From NCBI GenBank assembly GCA_029265085.1, contig JAJUJY010000037.1:1-29931 (forward strand): 29,931 nt of DNA. The letters are read 5' to 3'. Source of the stretch: Chloroflexota bacterium (GTDB lineage: Bacteria > Chloroflexota > Anaerolineae > Anaerolineales > Anaerolineaceae). Positions within the stretch are counted from its first letter, which is position 1, and the number at the start of each line of letters is the position of its first letter. Under the pieces are notes generated by a model. It was not told the DNA's origin. It saw only the letters and a program-made list of their open reading frames with translations, and did not search any database. Below, in pieces: positions 8,246 to 15,243 of the stretch. A program made the position numbers and the translations under genes.

Positions 8246-9394
8246 TTATTGAGCGCTTACAGTTACGCCCTGACTGGCATGGCAGAGATATACCTCAGAT
8301 TGGTGATTGGTCAGGCGGTTATACTCATTTTTGAGATCCGCGATGAATGCTTCTGCTTTGTCTTCTTCCACCAGATTGACGGTGCATCCGCCAAAACCCG
8401 CTCCGGTCAGGCGGGCGCCCCAGCATCCCGGTAGATTTTTTGCAATATCGACCAGAGCATCTAATTCCGGAATACTAACCTCATACAGGTCGCGCAAAGA
8501 AGCATGGCCAGCCAGCATCAAGCGGCCAAAGCCGTCAGCGTCACCATTTTCAAGACACTGTACCGCTTCTTCTGTGCGGGCGATTTCTTCAACCACGTGC
8601 CGAGCGCGCATGCCAACAATTTCCGGCAATTCTGCAGCATAGTGATTAAATTGGCTTGGGGTTACATCGCGTAAGGCACGAATCTCGGGCAGGTGAGCGC
8701 GTAAAATGCGGACAGCTTCTTCGCAGGCTGCCCGGCGATCGTTATAAGCTGATGTTGCCAGCGACCTGCGCATTTTTGAGTCAGCTATCACAATGGCGGT
8801 ATGAGCCGGTAAGGGCACCGGATGAAATTCTAACGAACGGGTATCAAACCAGAGTGCATGATCTTTAACACCGTTTGCACTGGCAAATTGATCCATCAAA
8901 CCGCAATTGACGCCAACATAACGGTTCTCAGCCGCCTGGCAAATTTTGGCTAATTCCAGGCGGTCCACAGCCCAACCGCCGAATTCCTGCCACAAAGCGG
9001 CAAATGCAACTTCCACAGCTGCCGAAGAACTTAATCCAGATCCCATCGGAACATTAGAGGTAAAAGTGCCTTCAAATCCGCGTACAGTGAACCCGCGCTG
9101 CTGGAGAATCCAGGCAACACCCGCTGGATACCGTGCCCAAGAAGGGAGCGGATTTCCCTGGATATCCTGTTTCGCTTCCAGATTGTCCAGAGAAAATGAG
9201 CAAGTTTCGTTCAAATCCAGGGCATGTAAAGTGATCTTTGAATCATTGGATGGTGTTGCAGCCAGCCGCACGGAGCGGTCAATTGCTGCGGGAAGCACAA
9301 TTCCATCGTTGTAATCTACATGTTCGCCCAGTAAATTAACCCGTCCAGGCGCAATAGAAAGAAAGGGAGCTTTGGGTAGATCGGCTTGATCCAT
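8246..9394 (-). CDS. galK: Galactokinase
   Basis: A 382-residue GHMP-family kinase that phosphorylates galactose at C1 with ATP, the first committed step of the Leloir pathway. The galactokinase signature APGRVNLLGEHVDYNDG lies at about residues 15-31. The GHMP ATP-binding motif PMGSGLSSSAAVEVAF is near 115-130. YVGVNCGLMDQFASANG and the C-terminal ARLTGAGFGGCTVNLV are also typical. No galT or galE adjoins it: its neighbours are a GIY-YIG protein 7 bases upstream and a lipoprotein 1 base downstream. The ATG has an AAGGAA site about 10 bases ahead. Confidence 0.94.
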   Translation of the reverse strand: MDQADLPKAPFLSIAPGRVNLLGEHVDYNDGIVLPAAIDRSVRLAATPSNDSKITLHALDLNETCSFSLDNLEAKQDIQGNPLPSWARYPAGVAWILQQRGFTVRGFEGTFTSNVPMGSGLSSSAAVEVAFAALWQEFGGWAVDRLELAKICQAAENRYVGVNCGLMDQFASANGVKDHALWFDTRSLEFHPVPLPAHTAIVIADSKMRRSLATSAYNDRRAACEEAVRILRAHLPEIRALRDVTPSQFNHYAAELPEIVGMRARHVVEEIARTEEAVQCLENGDADGFGRLMLAGHASLRDLYEVSIPELDALVDIAKNLPGCWGARLTGAGFGGCTVNLVEEDKAEAFIADLKNEYNRLTNHQSEVYLCHASQGVTVSAQ

Positions 9395-9401
9395 GGCTAG
9401 A

Positions 9402-9656
9402 TTATTCCTTTGAATAAGTAGAAATAAGAACCTTTTTTTGAGACCTGGTTAAGGCCTTGATTGCTCTTTCGCGGCGCATAGCGCTTACCCGATCCGGCTG
9501 CGGTTCTATATAAACCAGTTGGACGGGGCGGTGCATGCGGGTATATTTTGCACCGCGCCCAGCATTATGCTGCCGGGCGCGCCGTTCTGGATCGGTTGTG
9601 TAACCGGTGTAATAACTACCATCTACACACTCTACAATATAACAAAAGTATTCCAT
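9402..9656 (-). CDS. GIY-YIG domain protein (UPF0213/YhbQ-like)
   Basis: An 84-residue protein that is essentially one GIY-YIG nuclease domain. It opens with MEYFCYIVECVDGSYYTGYT, where YIV and YTG form the GIY-YIG pair, followed by PERRARQHNAGRGAKYTRMH containing the conserved Arg and the H-N-x-G-x-G-A-K-Y-T block. This matches the small stand-alone UPF0213 family, whose substrates are poorly known. ATG at 9656 starts the domain exactly. An upstream in-frame start at 9722 would run back into the preceding gene and adds no recognisable sequence. There is no clear ribosome site, so coupling to the gene ending 7 bases upstream is likely. Confidence 0.9.
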   Translation of the reverse strand: MEYFCYIVECVDGSYYTGYTTDPERRARQHNAGRGAKYTRMHRPVQLVYIEPQPDRVSAMRRERAIKALTRSQKKVLISTYSKE

Positions 9657-9663
9657 CGTGCGA

Positions 9664-10665
9664 TTATTTTTTGGTTTTATCCTGCCCCTTGGTGCGCCCA
9701 CCCAGACCAAATAAGCGGCCAAAGACCTGACCAGCGGTCGGCGGTTCGGGAGCTTTTTCTGAGGAGATATCCCATAAGGCTTTTTCGCGATGATTTAGCC
9801 ATGCTGCGCGGGTATCGTGTGCTTTTGACATGTATTTTGTCAATCCATCACTTTCTTGGGTGGCAAGAAGCTCACGGACCGCATACAGCTCGGTGATCAA
9901 CGAATCGATCATACGGATTGTATTTTCGCTGTTCATCAGAGCGGATTGGCCAAAATATTTCACTTCTGAGAGATGTGCAGCCGGTTCGGTACCCTCAAGA
10001 AATGCCTGCGCAGCCAGTTTTTGGCCTTCACGCCAGCCGGGTTGGGTGGTGATTGCGGTAATCATCGCCGCAGCCGTCAATTGAGGAAGCTTTTCAACCG
10101 CCGCAATCAAGCCATCTGCTTCGTATGGATCGGCAAAATAGGATTTTGCTCCTAAAGTACTGGATAAATCAGAGGCTAATTTGATCGCATCTTCATGCGT
10201 GGATACTGGACTGGAAATCAGGAAAAGGCTGTTTTGGAATAAATCCGCATGAGCCGCATCAATACTTCTATCGTCTTGTGCCAAATATTTCGGATTCAAG
10301 GTTGGGGCAAAGGTGAGGAAGTATCTTTCCGGTGGAATAATACTTTTGATCAACTTAAAAATGGGGATATTGATTGGAGCGGTATTTAAAATGACTGCAC
10401 CTTCTTTTAAGTCTTGTGCAATCATTTCAACCGTTTTTTCAATTTCATCTACTGGTACGGATAGAATGATGATATCTGCTTCGGAGACCGCGGAGGGCAG
10501 GTTATGGACAACTTTGTCAAATGCGCCCATTTTGAGGGCTTTTTGTTCAAAGGCAATATCAACGTCACTGCCGATCCGTTGAATGTTGTACGAATTATTC
10601 GCCAGTGCCAGACCGATAGAAACACCGATCTGGTTTAATCCAATCACGGTCAATTGAATTGTCAT
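9664..10665 (-). CDS. Prephenate/arogenate dehydrogenase-like protein, key motifs altered
   Basis: A 333-residue protein with TyrA-like layout: N-terminal Rossmann fold (residues about 1-165) and a helical dimerisation domain. The nucleotide motif reads VIGLNQIGVSIGLAL, so the usual G-x-G-x-x-G has Asn in place of the second Gly. EADIIILSVPVDEI and EGAVILNTAPI are typical of the family. Where real prephenate dehydrogenases have the substrate motif (G-x-HPM-x-G), this has FLTFAPTLNPKYLAQ with no His. It may be a repurposed paralogue. GGAGG at the end of the upstream protease gene lies 7 bases before its ATG. The C-terminus is a basic Gly/Lys-rich tail. Confidence 0.7.
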   Translation of the reverse strand: MTIQLTVIGLNQIGVSIGLALANNSYNIQRIGSDVDIAFEQKALKMGAFDKVVHNLPSAVSEADIIILSVPVDEIEKTVEMIAQDLKEGAVILNTAPINIPIFKLIKSIIPPERYFLTFAPTLNPKYLAQDDRSIDAAHADLFQNSLFLISSPVSTHEDAIKLASDLSSTLGAKSYFADPYEADGLIAAVEKLPQLTAAAMITAITTQPGWREGQKLAAQAFLEGTEPAAHLSEVKYFGQSALMNSENTIRMIDSLITELYAVRELLATQESDGLTKYMSKAHDTRAAWLNHREKALWDISSEKAPEPPTAGQVFGRLFGLGGRTKGQDKTKK

Positions 10666-11319
10666 TTAATAACCTCCCAGGAGTAATGACCAGAGTGAGG
10701 GCAAAGCCGGATTCATCATCCAGCCAAAAACATCAATGCCAAAACGAGGGGGAATAAACACAATTAATAATAAGACAAACGGCCCATACGGACGGATGAC
10801 TTCCAGAACTCTGGCTAATGGCGGCGGGGCAAAGTATTCAACAATTTTGTCGCCGTCTAGCGGAGAGACAGGAATCAAATTAAAAAGCATCAAAATTAAA
10901 TTAATCCAGATAAACTCCGTTATGAAAGTATATGGAGTGGGTAGAAGACCGTTCCCGCCCAATCCATCATAGGGGCTAATCCATCCTAGTCTGACCGGAA
11001 TTGCCGCTGCGGCTGCCAGGAGAAAGTTTGATATTGGACCAGCTAATGATACCCACATTAAAGCAGAAGGAGATTTTCTATTTAATGCGTATGGATTTAC
11101 TGGAACAGGTTTAGCCCACCCAAAACCAGCAAAAATTAACATCAATGACCCGAAAATATCTAAATGAGAAAGAGGGTTTAAGGTTAACCGTCCGTTTTGG
11201 CGTGGAGTTTGGTCGCCAAATGCATTGGCAGTCCAGGCATGGGCAAATTCATGCACTGTAAAAGCAATGATCAGTGTAAAAATTCGGGTAAACAGAATAT
11301 CTGGAGATAAATTTAGCAT
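10666..11319 (-). CDS. Site-2 protease family membrane metalloprotease
   Basis: A 217-residue integral membrane protease of the M50 (RseP/SpoIVFB-like) group, short form without a PDZ domain. The zinc site HEFAH (H23, E24, H27) sits in the first membrane helix. The third ligand is D155 in NLIPVSPLDGDKI, the variant of the NPDG motif. MWVSLAGPISNFLLAAAAA is the conserved G-P-x-x-N helix. About five or six membrane segments are visible. Substrate is unknown; in this compact subgroup it is rarely established. It is the first gene of a five-gene - strand operon and is divergent from the DUF951 gene. Confidence 0.92.
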   Translation of the reverse strand: MLNLSPDILFTRIFTLIIAFTVHEFAHAWTANAFGDQTPRQNGRLTLNPLSHLDIFGSLMLIFAGFGWAKPVPVNPYALNRKSPSALMWVSLAGPISNFLLAAAAAIPVRLGWISPYDGLGGNGLLPTPYTFITEFIWINLILMLFNLIPVSPLDGDKIVEYFAPPPLARVLEVIRPYGPFVLLLIVFIPPRFGIDVFGWMMNPALPSLWSLLLGGY

Positions 11320-11359
11320 AGTCTTGGATATTTATGATCAGTGAAACAGAAAAATATGT

Positions 11360-11380
11360 TCCTCATAAGGCATATGAGGA
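11360..11380. repeat. Inverted repeat in the leader of the protease operon
   Basis: TCCTCAT (11360-11366), spacer AAGGCAT and ATGAGGA (11374-11380) are perfect 7-base arms. It lies 18-38 bases downstream of the palindromic promoter, inside the expected 5' leader of the - strand operon. It could be an operator or an RNA hairpin. Confidence 0.5.
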
Positions 11381-11397
11381 GCATAATCCAGTAATTT

Positions 11398-11421
11398 CGA
11401 TTATAACATGGGTTATAATCG
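11398..11421. promoter_or_regulatory. Palindromic bidirectional promoter core
   Basis: CGATTATAAC (11398-11407), ATGG and GTTATAATCG (11412-11421) form a perfect 24-bp palindrome. It places TATAAT on both strands: 11414-11419 on + and 11405-11400 on -. It sits between the divergent DUF951 operon (+) and protease operon (-), so one element probably fires in both directions. No good -35 box is seen on either side. Confidence 0.65.
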
Positions 11422-11425
11422 TATC

Positions 11426-11635
11426 GTGTTACCCGAGCTACGTCTAAATGATGTTGTCCGTATGCGGAAAGCGCACCCCTGTGGTAGTTTCGAATGGAAA
11501 GTAGTCCGTATGGGGGCGGATATTGGCCTGGAATGCCTGGGCTGCCAGCGGCGGGTAATCTTATCCAGACGCGAATTAGCTCAAAAATTAAAGCTGATCC
11601 TGCCACGAGGAGACCATGAGTCATCACCAGGGTAA
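11426..11635 (+). CDS. DUF951 family protein
   Basis: A small basic protein of about 69 residues with the DUF951 pattern: [24 protein letters not shown], then [19 protein letters not shown]. The K-x-HPCG and C-x-x-C elements suggest a small metal-bound or nucleic-acid-binding fold; the family has no firm function. GTG at 11426 is chosen because family members begin close to the L-x-x-x-D-V-V block and because a TATAAT ends 7 bases earlier, implying a leaderless start. An in-frame ATG at 11408 (75 residues) lies inside the promoter palindrome and also lacks a ribosome site. It overlaps the next gene by 20 bases. Confidence 0.85.
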   Translation: MLPELRLNDVVRMRKAHPCGSFEWKVVRMGADIGLECLGCQRRVILSRRELAQKLKLILPRGDHESSPG

Positions 11636-12755
11636 GTTGCCCCACATATTGTTCTTGTTTTCAGATACTGGCGGCGGGCACCGCAGTGCAGCAGAGGCGA
11701 TTATTGAAGCTTTCGAGCTTGAATTTCCAGCTCAGGCAACCATGGAAATGGTGGATATATTTAAACAATATGCTCCCCGCCCGCTCAATCTTGCGCCTGT
11801 GGTGTATCCAACGCTTTCAAAAATGCCGACTGTCTGGAAAATAGGCTACCATATCAGCGATGGAAAATACCGGACACGCTTTGCCTATTCGATGATGTGG
11901 CCGTATTTGCGTTCCTCGCTCCGGCGGCTGTTTAGAGAACATCCTGCCGATCTGGTTGTTTCTGTTCATCAATTAATTAATACCCCAGTTTCGCGGGCAG
12001 TTAAAAAGACCGGTGTTCCATTTATGACGGTAGTTACTGACCTGGTATCAACCCATGCAGCCTGGTTTTGTCCTGCAGCAAACCGGATCATTGTTCCTAC
12101 CGATGCTGCATATTTGCGTGGTTTATCTATGGGAATTCAGCCTGATCAAATGGAAATTGCCGGTTTGCCTGTAGCGAATCGATTTTGCCAGCCAAAGGGG
12201 GATCCGCGGGAACTTCGCGCCAGGCTGGGTTGGCCGCAAGATATTCCGTTAATTCTTTTGGTGGGTGGCGGAGAGGGTATGGGGCCTTTGGCGGAGACTG
12301 CTTATGCGATCGATGCTGCCAGGCTGCCAGCCGGTTTGGTGGTGATTGCAGGACGCAATAAGGGCTTAAAAGAAAAGCTAGAAGCTCATCCCTGGAAGAT
12401 CCCTGCGAAAATATACGGGTTTGTTACAGAAATGCCCGATTTTATGCGCGCAGCCGATGTACTGGTTACTAAAGCAGGTCCTGGAACCATCAGCGAAGCA
12501 TTTATTGCTGGTCTTCCGCTCATTCTTTACAGTAAAATGCCTGGTCAAGAAGATGGGAATGTTGATTACGTGGTGAATAAGAAAGCAGGTGTTTGGGCGC
12601 CAGAGCCAGCTTTCGTGGTAAAGACACTGAGGAATTGGCTGGATCATCCACAATTGTTATCTGATACGGCTGAGATTTCCCATCAACTTGCCCGTCCAGA
12701 CGCTGCCCGGCAAATTGCCCGCGCGCTAGCTCGCCAGGTCAAGGTCACGCTCTAA
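11616..12755 (+). CDS. GT28-family glycosyltransferase (MGDG synthase / UgtP-like)
   Basis: A 379-residue cytoplasmic-face glycosyltransferase. The N-terminus [19 protein letters not shown] (residues 11-29) is the MGDG-synthase/UgtP motif. The C-terminal nucleotide-sugar site reads [23 protein letters not shown] with [12 protein letters not shown] after it, as in GT28 enzymes that add glucose or galactose to diacylglycerol. A glycolipid-forming role is therefore inferred; donor and acceptor cannot be fixed. GAGGAG lies 4 bases before ATG 11616, and the start lies within the end of the DUF951 gene, so the two are co-transcribed. The end is followed after 34 bases by tsaE, which has its own promoter. 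Confidence 0.88.
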   Translation: MSHHQGKLPHILFLFSDTGGGHRSAAEAIIEAFELEFPAQATMEMVDIFKQYAPRPLNLAPVVYPTLSKMPTVWKIGYHISDGKYRTRFAYSMMWPYLRSSLRRLFREHPADLVVSVHQLINTPVSRAVKKTGVPFMTVVTDLVSTHAAWFCPAANRIIVPTDAAYLRGLSMGIQPDQMEIAGLPVANRFCQPKGDPRELRARLGWPQDIPLILLVGGGEGMGPLAETAYAIDAARLPAGLVVIAGRNKGLKEKLEAHPWKIPAKIYGFVTEMPDFMRAADVLVTKAGPGTISEAFIAGLPLILYSKMPGQEDGNVDYVVNKKAGVWAPEPAFVVKTLRNWLDHPQLLSDTAEISHQLARPDAARQIARALARQVKVTL

Positions 12756-12776
12756 ATCCAATTCAATTTTTCCGAG

Positions 12777-12782
12777 TATAAT
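12777..12782 (+). promoter_or_regulatory. -10 box for leaderless tsaE transcript
   Basis: TATAAT ends 8 bases before the tsaE ATG at 12790, and no Shine-Dalgarno sequence is present between 12756 and 12789. Transcription would begin at or within two bases of the start codon. No convincing -35 is visible. Confidence 0.5.
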
Positions 12783-12789
12783 TTGAATT

Positions 12790-13287
12790 ATGCCAATTTT
12801 GGACTCACGCACTCTCGAATTTTTTAGCCGGTCTCCCGACCAGACTCGCCGGTTGGGAATGCGATTGGGCAGTTTGCTGCAAAAAGGTGATTTAATTTGT
12901 TTAAAAGGCGACCTCGGAGCAGGGAAAACGACCCTGGTTCAGGGGATTGCCCAGGGTTGGGGATCGTTAGATCCTGTCTCCAGCCCGACCTTTGTTTTGG
13001 TAAATTTGTATCGCCGGCCGGATGGTGTAAATTTATATCATCTGGATGCATACCGCTTACAAAACTGGTTAGAAGCTGAAGATTTAGATCTGGATATTAT
13101 GCTTGAGCAGGGTGCCTTGATTGTTGAATGGCCTGAGCGCATTCAAGAAGCCTTGCCAGGCGATTATTTGATGATTAGGTTACAGTACCTTGCTGAAGAA
13201 CAACGCGGGATGGTGTTTTTGCCCCACGGCAGCCATTATGAGCAGCTGATCGAAGAATTTCGTCACAGTGTGCTGGGAGGGTTGTAA
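12790..13287 (+). CDS. tsaE: TsaE, t6A biosynthesis ATPase
   Basis: A 165-residue P-loop protein required with TsaB, TsaD and TsaC for threonylcarbamoyl-adenosine at tRNA position 37. Walker A is GDLGAGKTT (residues 40-48). VSSPTFVLVNLYR and LYHLDAYRLQ are the family blocks, and IVEWPERI is the conserved Walker B-like segment. It is slightly longer than average, with a modest C-terminal extension. There is no ribosome site; a TATAAT immediately upstream suggests a leaderless start. Its stop overlaps the tsaB start as TAATG. Confidence 0.95.
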   Translation: MPILDSRTLEFFSRSPDQTRRLGMRLGSLLQKGDLICLKGDLGAGKTTLVQGIAQGWGSLDPVSSPTFVLVNLYRRPDGVNLYHLDAYRLQNWLEAEDLDLDIMLEQGALIVEWPERIQEALPGDYLMIRLQYLAEEQRGMVFLPHGSHYEQLIEEFRHSVLGGL

Positions 13288-13955
13288 TGTTATTAGCTAT
13301 TGATTCTTCTACCCAATGGGTAGGATTAGCGATCTATGATGGCGCTGCGATTATTGGTGAGACAATCTGGCAGACGAAAAGTCATCATACAGTTGAACTG
13401 GCTCCAGCGATTGGCGAACTGCTAAACCGCTGCGGAGTTAAGTCCACAGAGTTAAAAGCGCTCGCCGTTGCCCTGGGACCTGGTTCATTCACGAGTTTGC
13501 GAATTGGTCTTGCCGTGGTAAAAGGAATGTCGCTTGCGCTGCATTTACCGGTGGTTGGGATTCCTACTCTGGATATTCTGGCGGCGGCTCAACCGGTGAG
13601 TAATTTACCGCTGGCTGCGGTGCTGCAGGCTGGCCGCAAACGATTAGCAATTGGGATGTATTCTGCTGGAAAAAATGGTTGGGTCAGTCAAGGCGATGCA
13701 AAAGTTACTACCCTGGAACAATTTGCGGAATCGCTGGAAAACCCTACTTTGATTGTCGGCGAATTGACTGCTGCGGAACGCCAGGTATTAAACCGGAAGA
13801 AAAAAATTGCAATTTTAGGAACGCCTGCGCAGTGTGTTCGCCGTCCATCTTACCTGGCTGAAATGGGTTGGAAACGCTGGCAGGCTGGAAAAGTGGATGA
13901 AGTCATCAGTCTGGCACCGATCTATTTGCATATTGCTGAGGCAATTCCTTCTTAA
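13287..13955 (+). CDS. tsaB: TsaB, t6A biosynthesis dimer partner
   Basis: A 222-residue ASKHA-fold protein that pairs with TsaD. It starts MLLAIDSSTQWVGLAIYDG, the typical phosphate-1-like strand, and contains AVALGPGSFTSLRIGLAVVKGMSLAL (residues about 61-86), the TsaB/TsaD signature. The C-terminus YLAEMGWKRWQ and APIYLHIAEA (usually P-x-Y-L-R) is typical. TsaB lacks the metal-binding His of TsaD, as seen here. It is coupled to tsaE and rimI by one-base TAATG overlaps. tsaD is not in the window. Confidence 0.95.
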   Translation: MLLAIDSSTQWVGLAIYDGAAIIGETIWQTKSHHTVELAPAIGELLNRCGVKSTELKALAVALGPGSFTSLRIGLAVVKGMSLALHLPVVGIPTLDILAAAQPVSNLPLAAVLQAGRKRLAIGMYSAGKNGWVSQGDAKVTTLEQFAESLENPTLIVGELTAAERQVLNRKKKIAILGTPAQCVRRPSYLAEMGWKRWQAGKVDEVISLAPIYLHIAEAIPS

Positions 13956-14515
13956 TGGATAAGAACCAGAATTTTCGATTGTTCATTCGGGAAATGAACC
14001 TTATGGACATCCCCCGTGTTCATGAAATTGATACGGCTTCTTTTACGCTCCCCTGGCCGGAGCGTTCTTTTCGATTTGAGATTCTTGAAAACTCCGCCTC
14101 ACGTTTATGGGTGGCTGAAATTGAGATTGATGGCCAGGATAAAAAAATCGTTGGAATATTGGTGTTGTGGCTAATTATTGATGAAGCCCATATCGGTACT
14201 TTTGCAATTGATCCTGCCTACCGGCGGTTAAAAATTGGACAGAATTTATTGGCTCAAGCGCTTTTAGGTGCACTGCATCAAGGAGCTGTGCTTAGTTTTT
14301 TGGAGGTGCGCCGGTCAAACATTGCTGCTCAAAAGCTGTATGAGCAATTTGGATATCAGGTTACTTCCGTGCGGAATGGGTATTACCGTGACAACGGTGA
14401 AGATGCTTTATTAATGACATTAGAAAAATTAGATGAACAGCATTTAAAAACTCTTCTGAATAATTGCGATAACACGATGCCGCATGTCTCGGACCGGGAG
14501 GAAAATGGTGGATAG
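13955..14515 (+). CDS. rimI: RimI-like GNAT N-acetyltransferase
   Basis: A 186-residue GNAT enzyme of the kind that acetylates the N-terminus of ribosomal protein S18. IREMNLMDIPRVHEIDTASFTLPWPERSF is the RimI N-terminal block. AHIGTFAIDPAYRRLKIGQNLLAQAL contains the acetyl-CoA loop in the slightly altered form R-R-x-x-I-G, where Q/R-G-x-G is usual. RRSNIAAQKLYEQFGYQ and RNGYYRDNGEDALLMTL complete the pattern. A tail of about 25 residues follows the domain. Coupled to tsaB, its end overlaps the next gene by 11 bases. Confidence 0.9.
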   Translation: MDKNQNFRLFIREMNLMDIPRVHEIDTASFTLPWPERSFRFEILENSASRLWVAEIEIDGQDKKIVGILVLWLIIDEAHIGTFAIDPAYRRLKIGQNLLAQALLGALHQGAVLSFLEVRRSNIAAQKLYEQFGYQVTSVRNGYYRDNGEDALLMTLEKLDEQHLKTLLNNCDNTMPHVSDREENGG

Positions 14516-15188
14516 AGCGGAAATATTAAAACAAATAGCCGGTGAAGTGGCTGTATGTAAGAATTGCCAGTTGTCTTTCTCACGGAAACGATCTGTTCCA
14601 GGCGAAGGGCCTGATGATGCCGAAGTTATGTTGATCGGGGAGGGGCCTGGTTTTTATGAAAATGAACATGGCCGCCCGTTTGTTGGCGCAGCGGGAAAAT
14701 TTTTGGATGAACTGCTCCAAAAAGCTGGATTGAATCGTGAGACAGTTTTTATCACCAATGTAGTGAAATGCCGTCCACCTGCCAATCGCGATCCATTGCC
14801 GGATGAATTGATCGCGTGTAATAAATTTTTGGAACGGCAGATTGAGACGATCAACCCGAAAGTAATTGTTACCTTGGGACGTTTCTCCATGGGTAAGTTT
14901 TTGCCAGGTGCTCGGATCAGCAGCATTCATGGCCAGGCAAGCTGGGTGAATGGCCGTTTGATTGTGCCGATGTTTCATCCGGCGGCTGCTTTACACCAGC
15001 CTTCCTTAAAAGGCGCGGTGTATGAGGATTTTACAAAATTACCGGGTTTTATTGCTATGGTGAAGAATGAAGGAAAAGAATCCCCGGCAAAATCAGTAGA
15101 ACCAGAAGAAATTCAGCCAAAGCCCGTCCTGGAGACGGCGAAGCCAGATGAGCAGAAAGACGAACCAACTCAGTTAAGCCTTTTCTAA
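14505..15188 (+). CDS. Family 4 uracil-DNA glycosylase with C-terminal clamp motif
   Basis: A 227-residue Fe-S uracil-DNA glycosylase that removes uracil from DNA. Cysteines C18, C21, C89 and C105 match the four [4Fe-4S] ligands. Motif 1 is GEGPGFYENEHG (45-56), with GRPFVGAAGKFLDELL after it, and motif 3 is MFHPAAAL (156-163). Residues 187-227 form a disordered Lys/Glu/Pro-rich tail whose last five residues are QLSLF, the consensus for binding the DNA sliding clamp. ATG 14505 is chosen because GGGAGG lies at 14496-14501; an earlier ATG at 14484 has no such site. It overlaps rimI. Confidence 0.93.
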   Translation: MVDRAEILKQIAGEVAVCKNCQLSFSRKRSVPGEGPDDAEVMLIGEGPGFYENEHGRPFVGAAGKFLDELLQKAGLNRETVFITNVVKCRPPANRDPLPDELIACNKFLERQIETINPKVIVTLGRFSMGKFLPGARISSIHGQASWVNGRLIVPMFHPAAALHQPSLKGAVYEDFTKLPGFIAMVKNEGKESPAKSVEPEEIQPKPVLETAKPDEQKDEPTQLSLF

Positions 15189-15199
15189 TCTGAGGCAAT

Positions 15200-15228
15200 T
15201 TGATCCTGCAAACCAATAATTTTAAAAT
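15200..15228 (+). promoter_or_regulatory. Promoter of the polysaccharide operon
   Basis: TTGATC (15200-15205) and TAAAAT (15223-15228) are 17 bases apart, each one or two bases from consensus. The start point would be near 15235, leaving only about 9 bases before ATG 15244, with no ribosome site. No terminator separates it from the upstream glycosylase gene, so read-through is possible. Confidence 0.45.
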
Positions 15229-15243
15229 ATTTTGGAAAAACCT

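Noticed and set aside
9657..9722. 22-residue N-terminal extension of the GIY-YIG protein
   Set aside because: It overlaps the coding end of the upstream gene, has no ribosome site, and the family starts at M(E/K)-x-x-Y-I-V.
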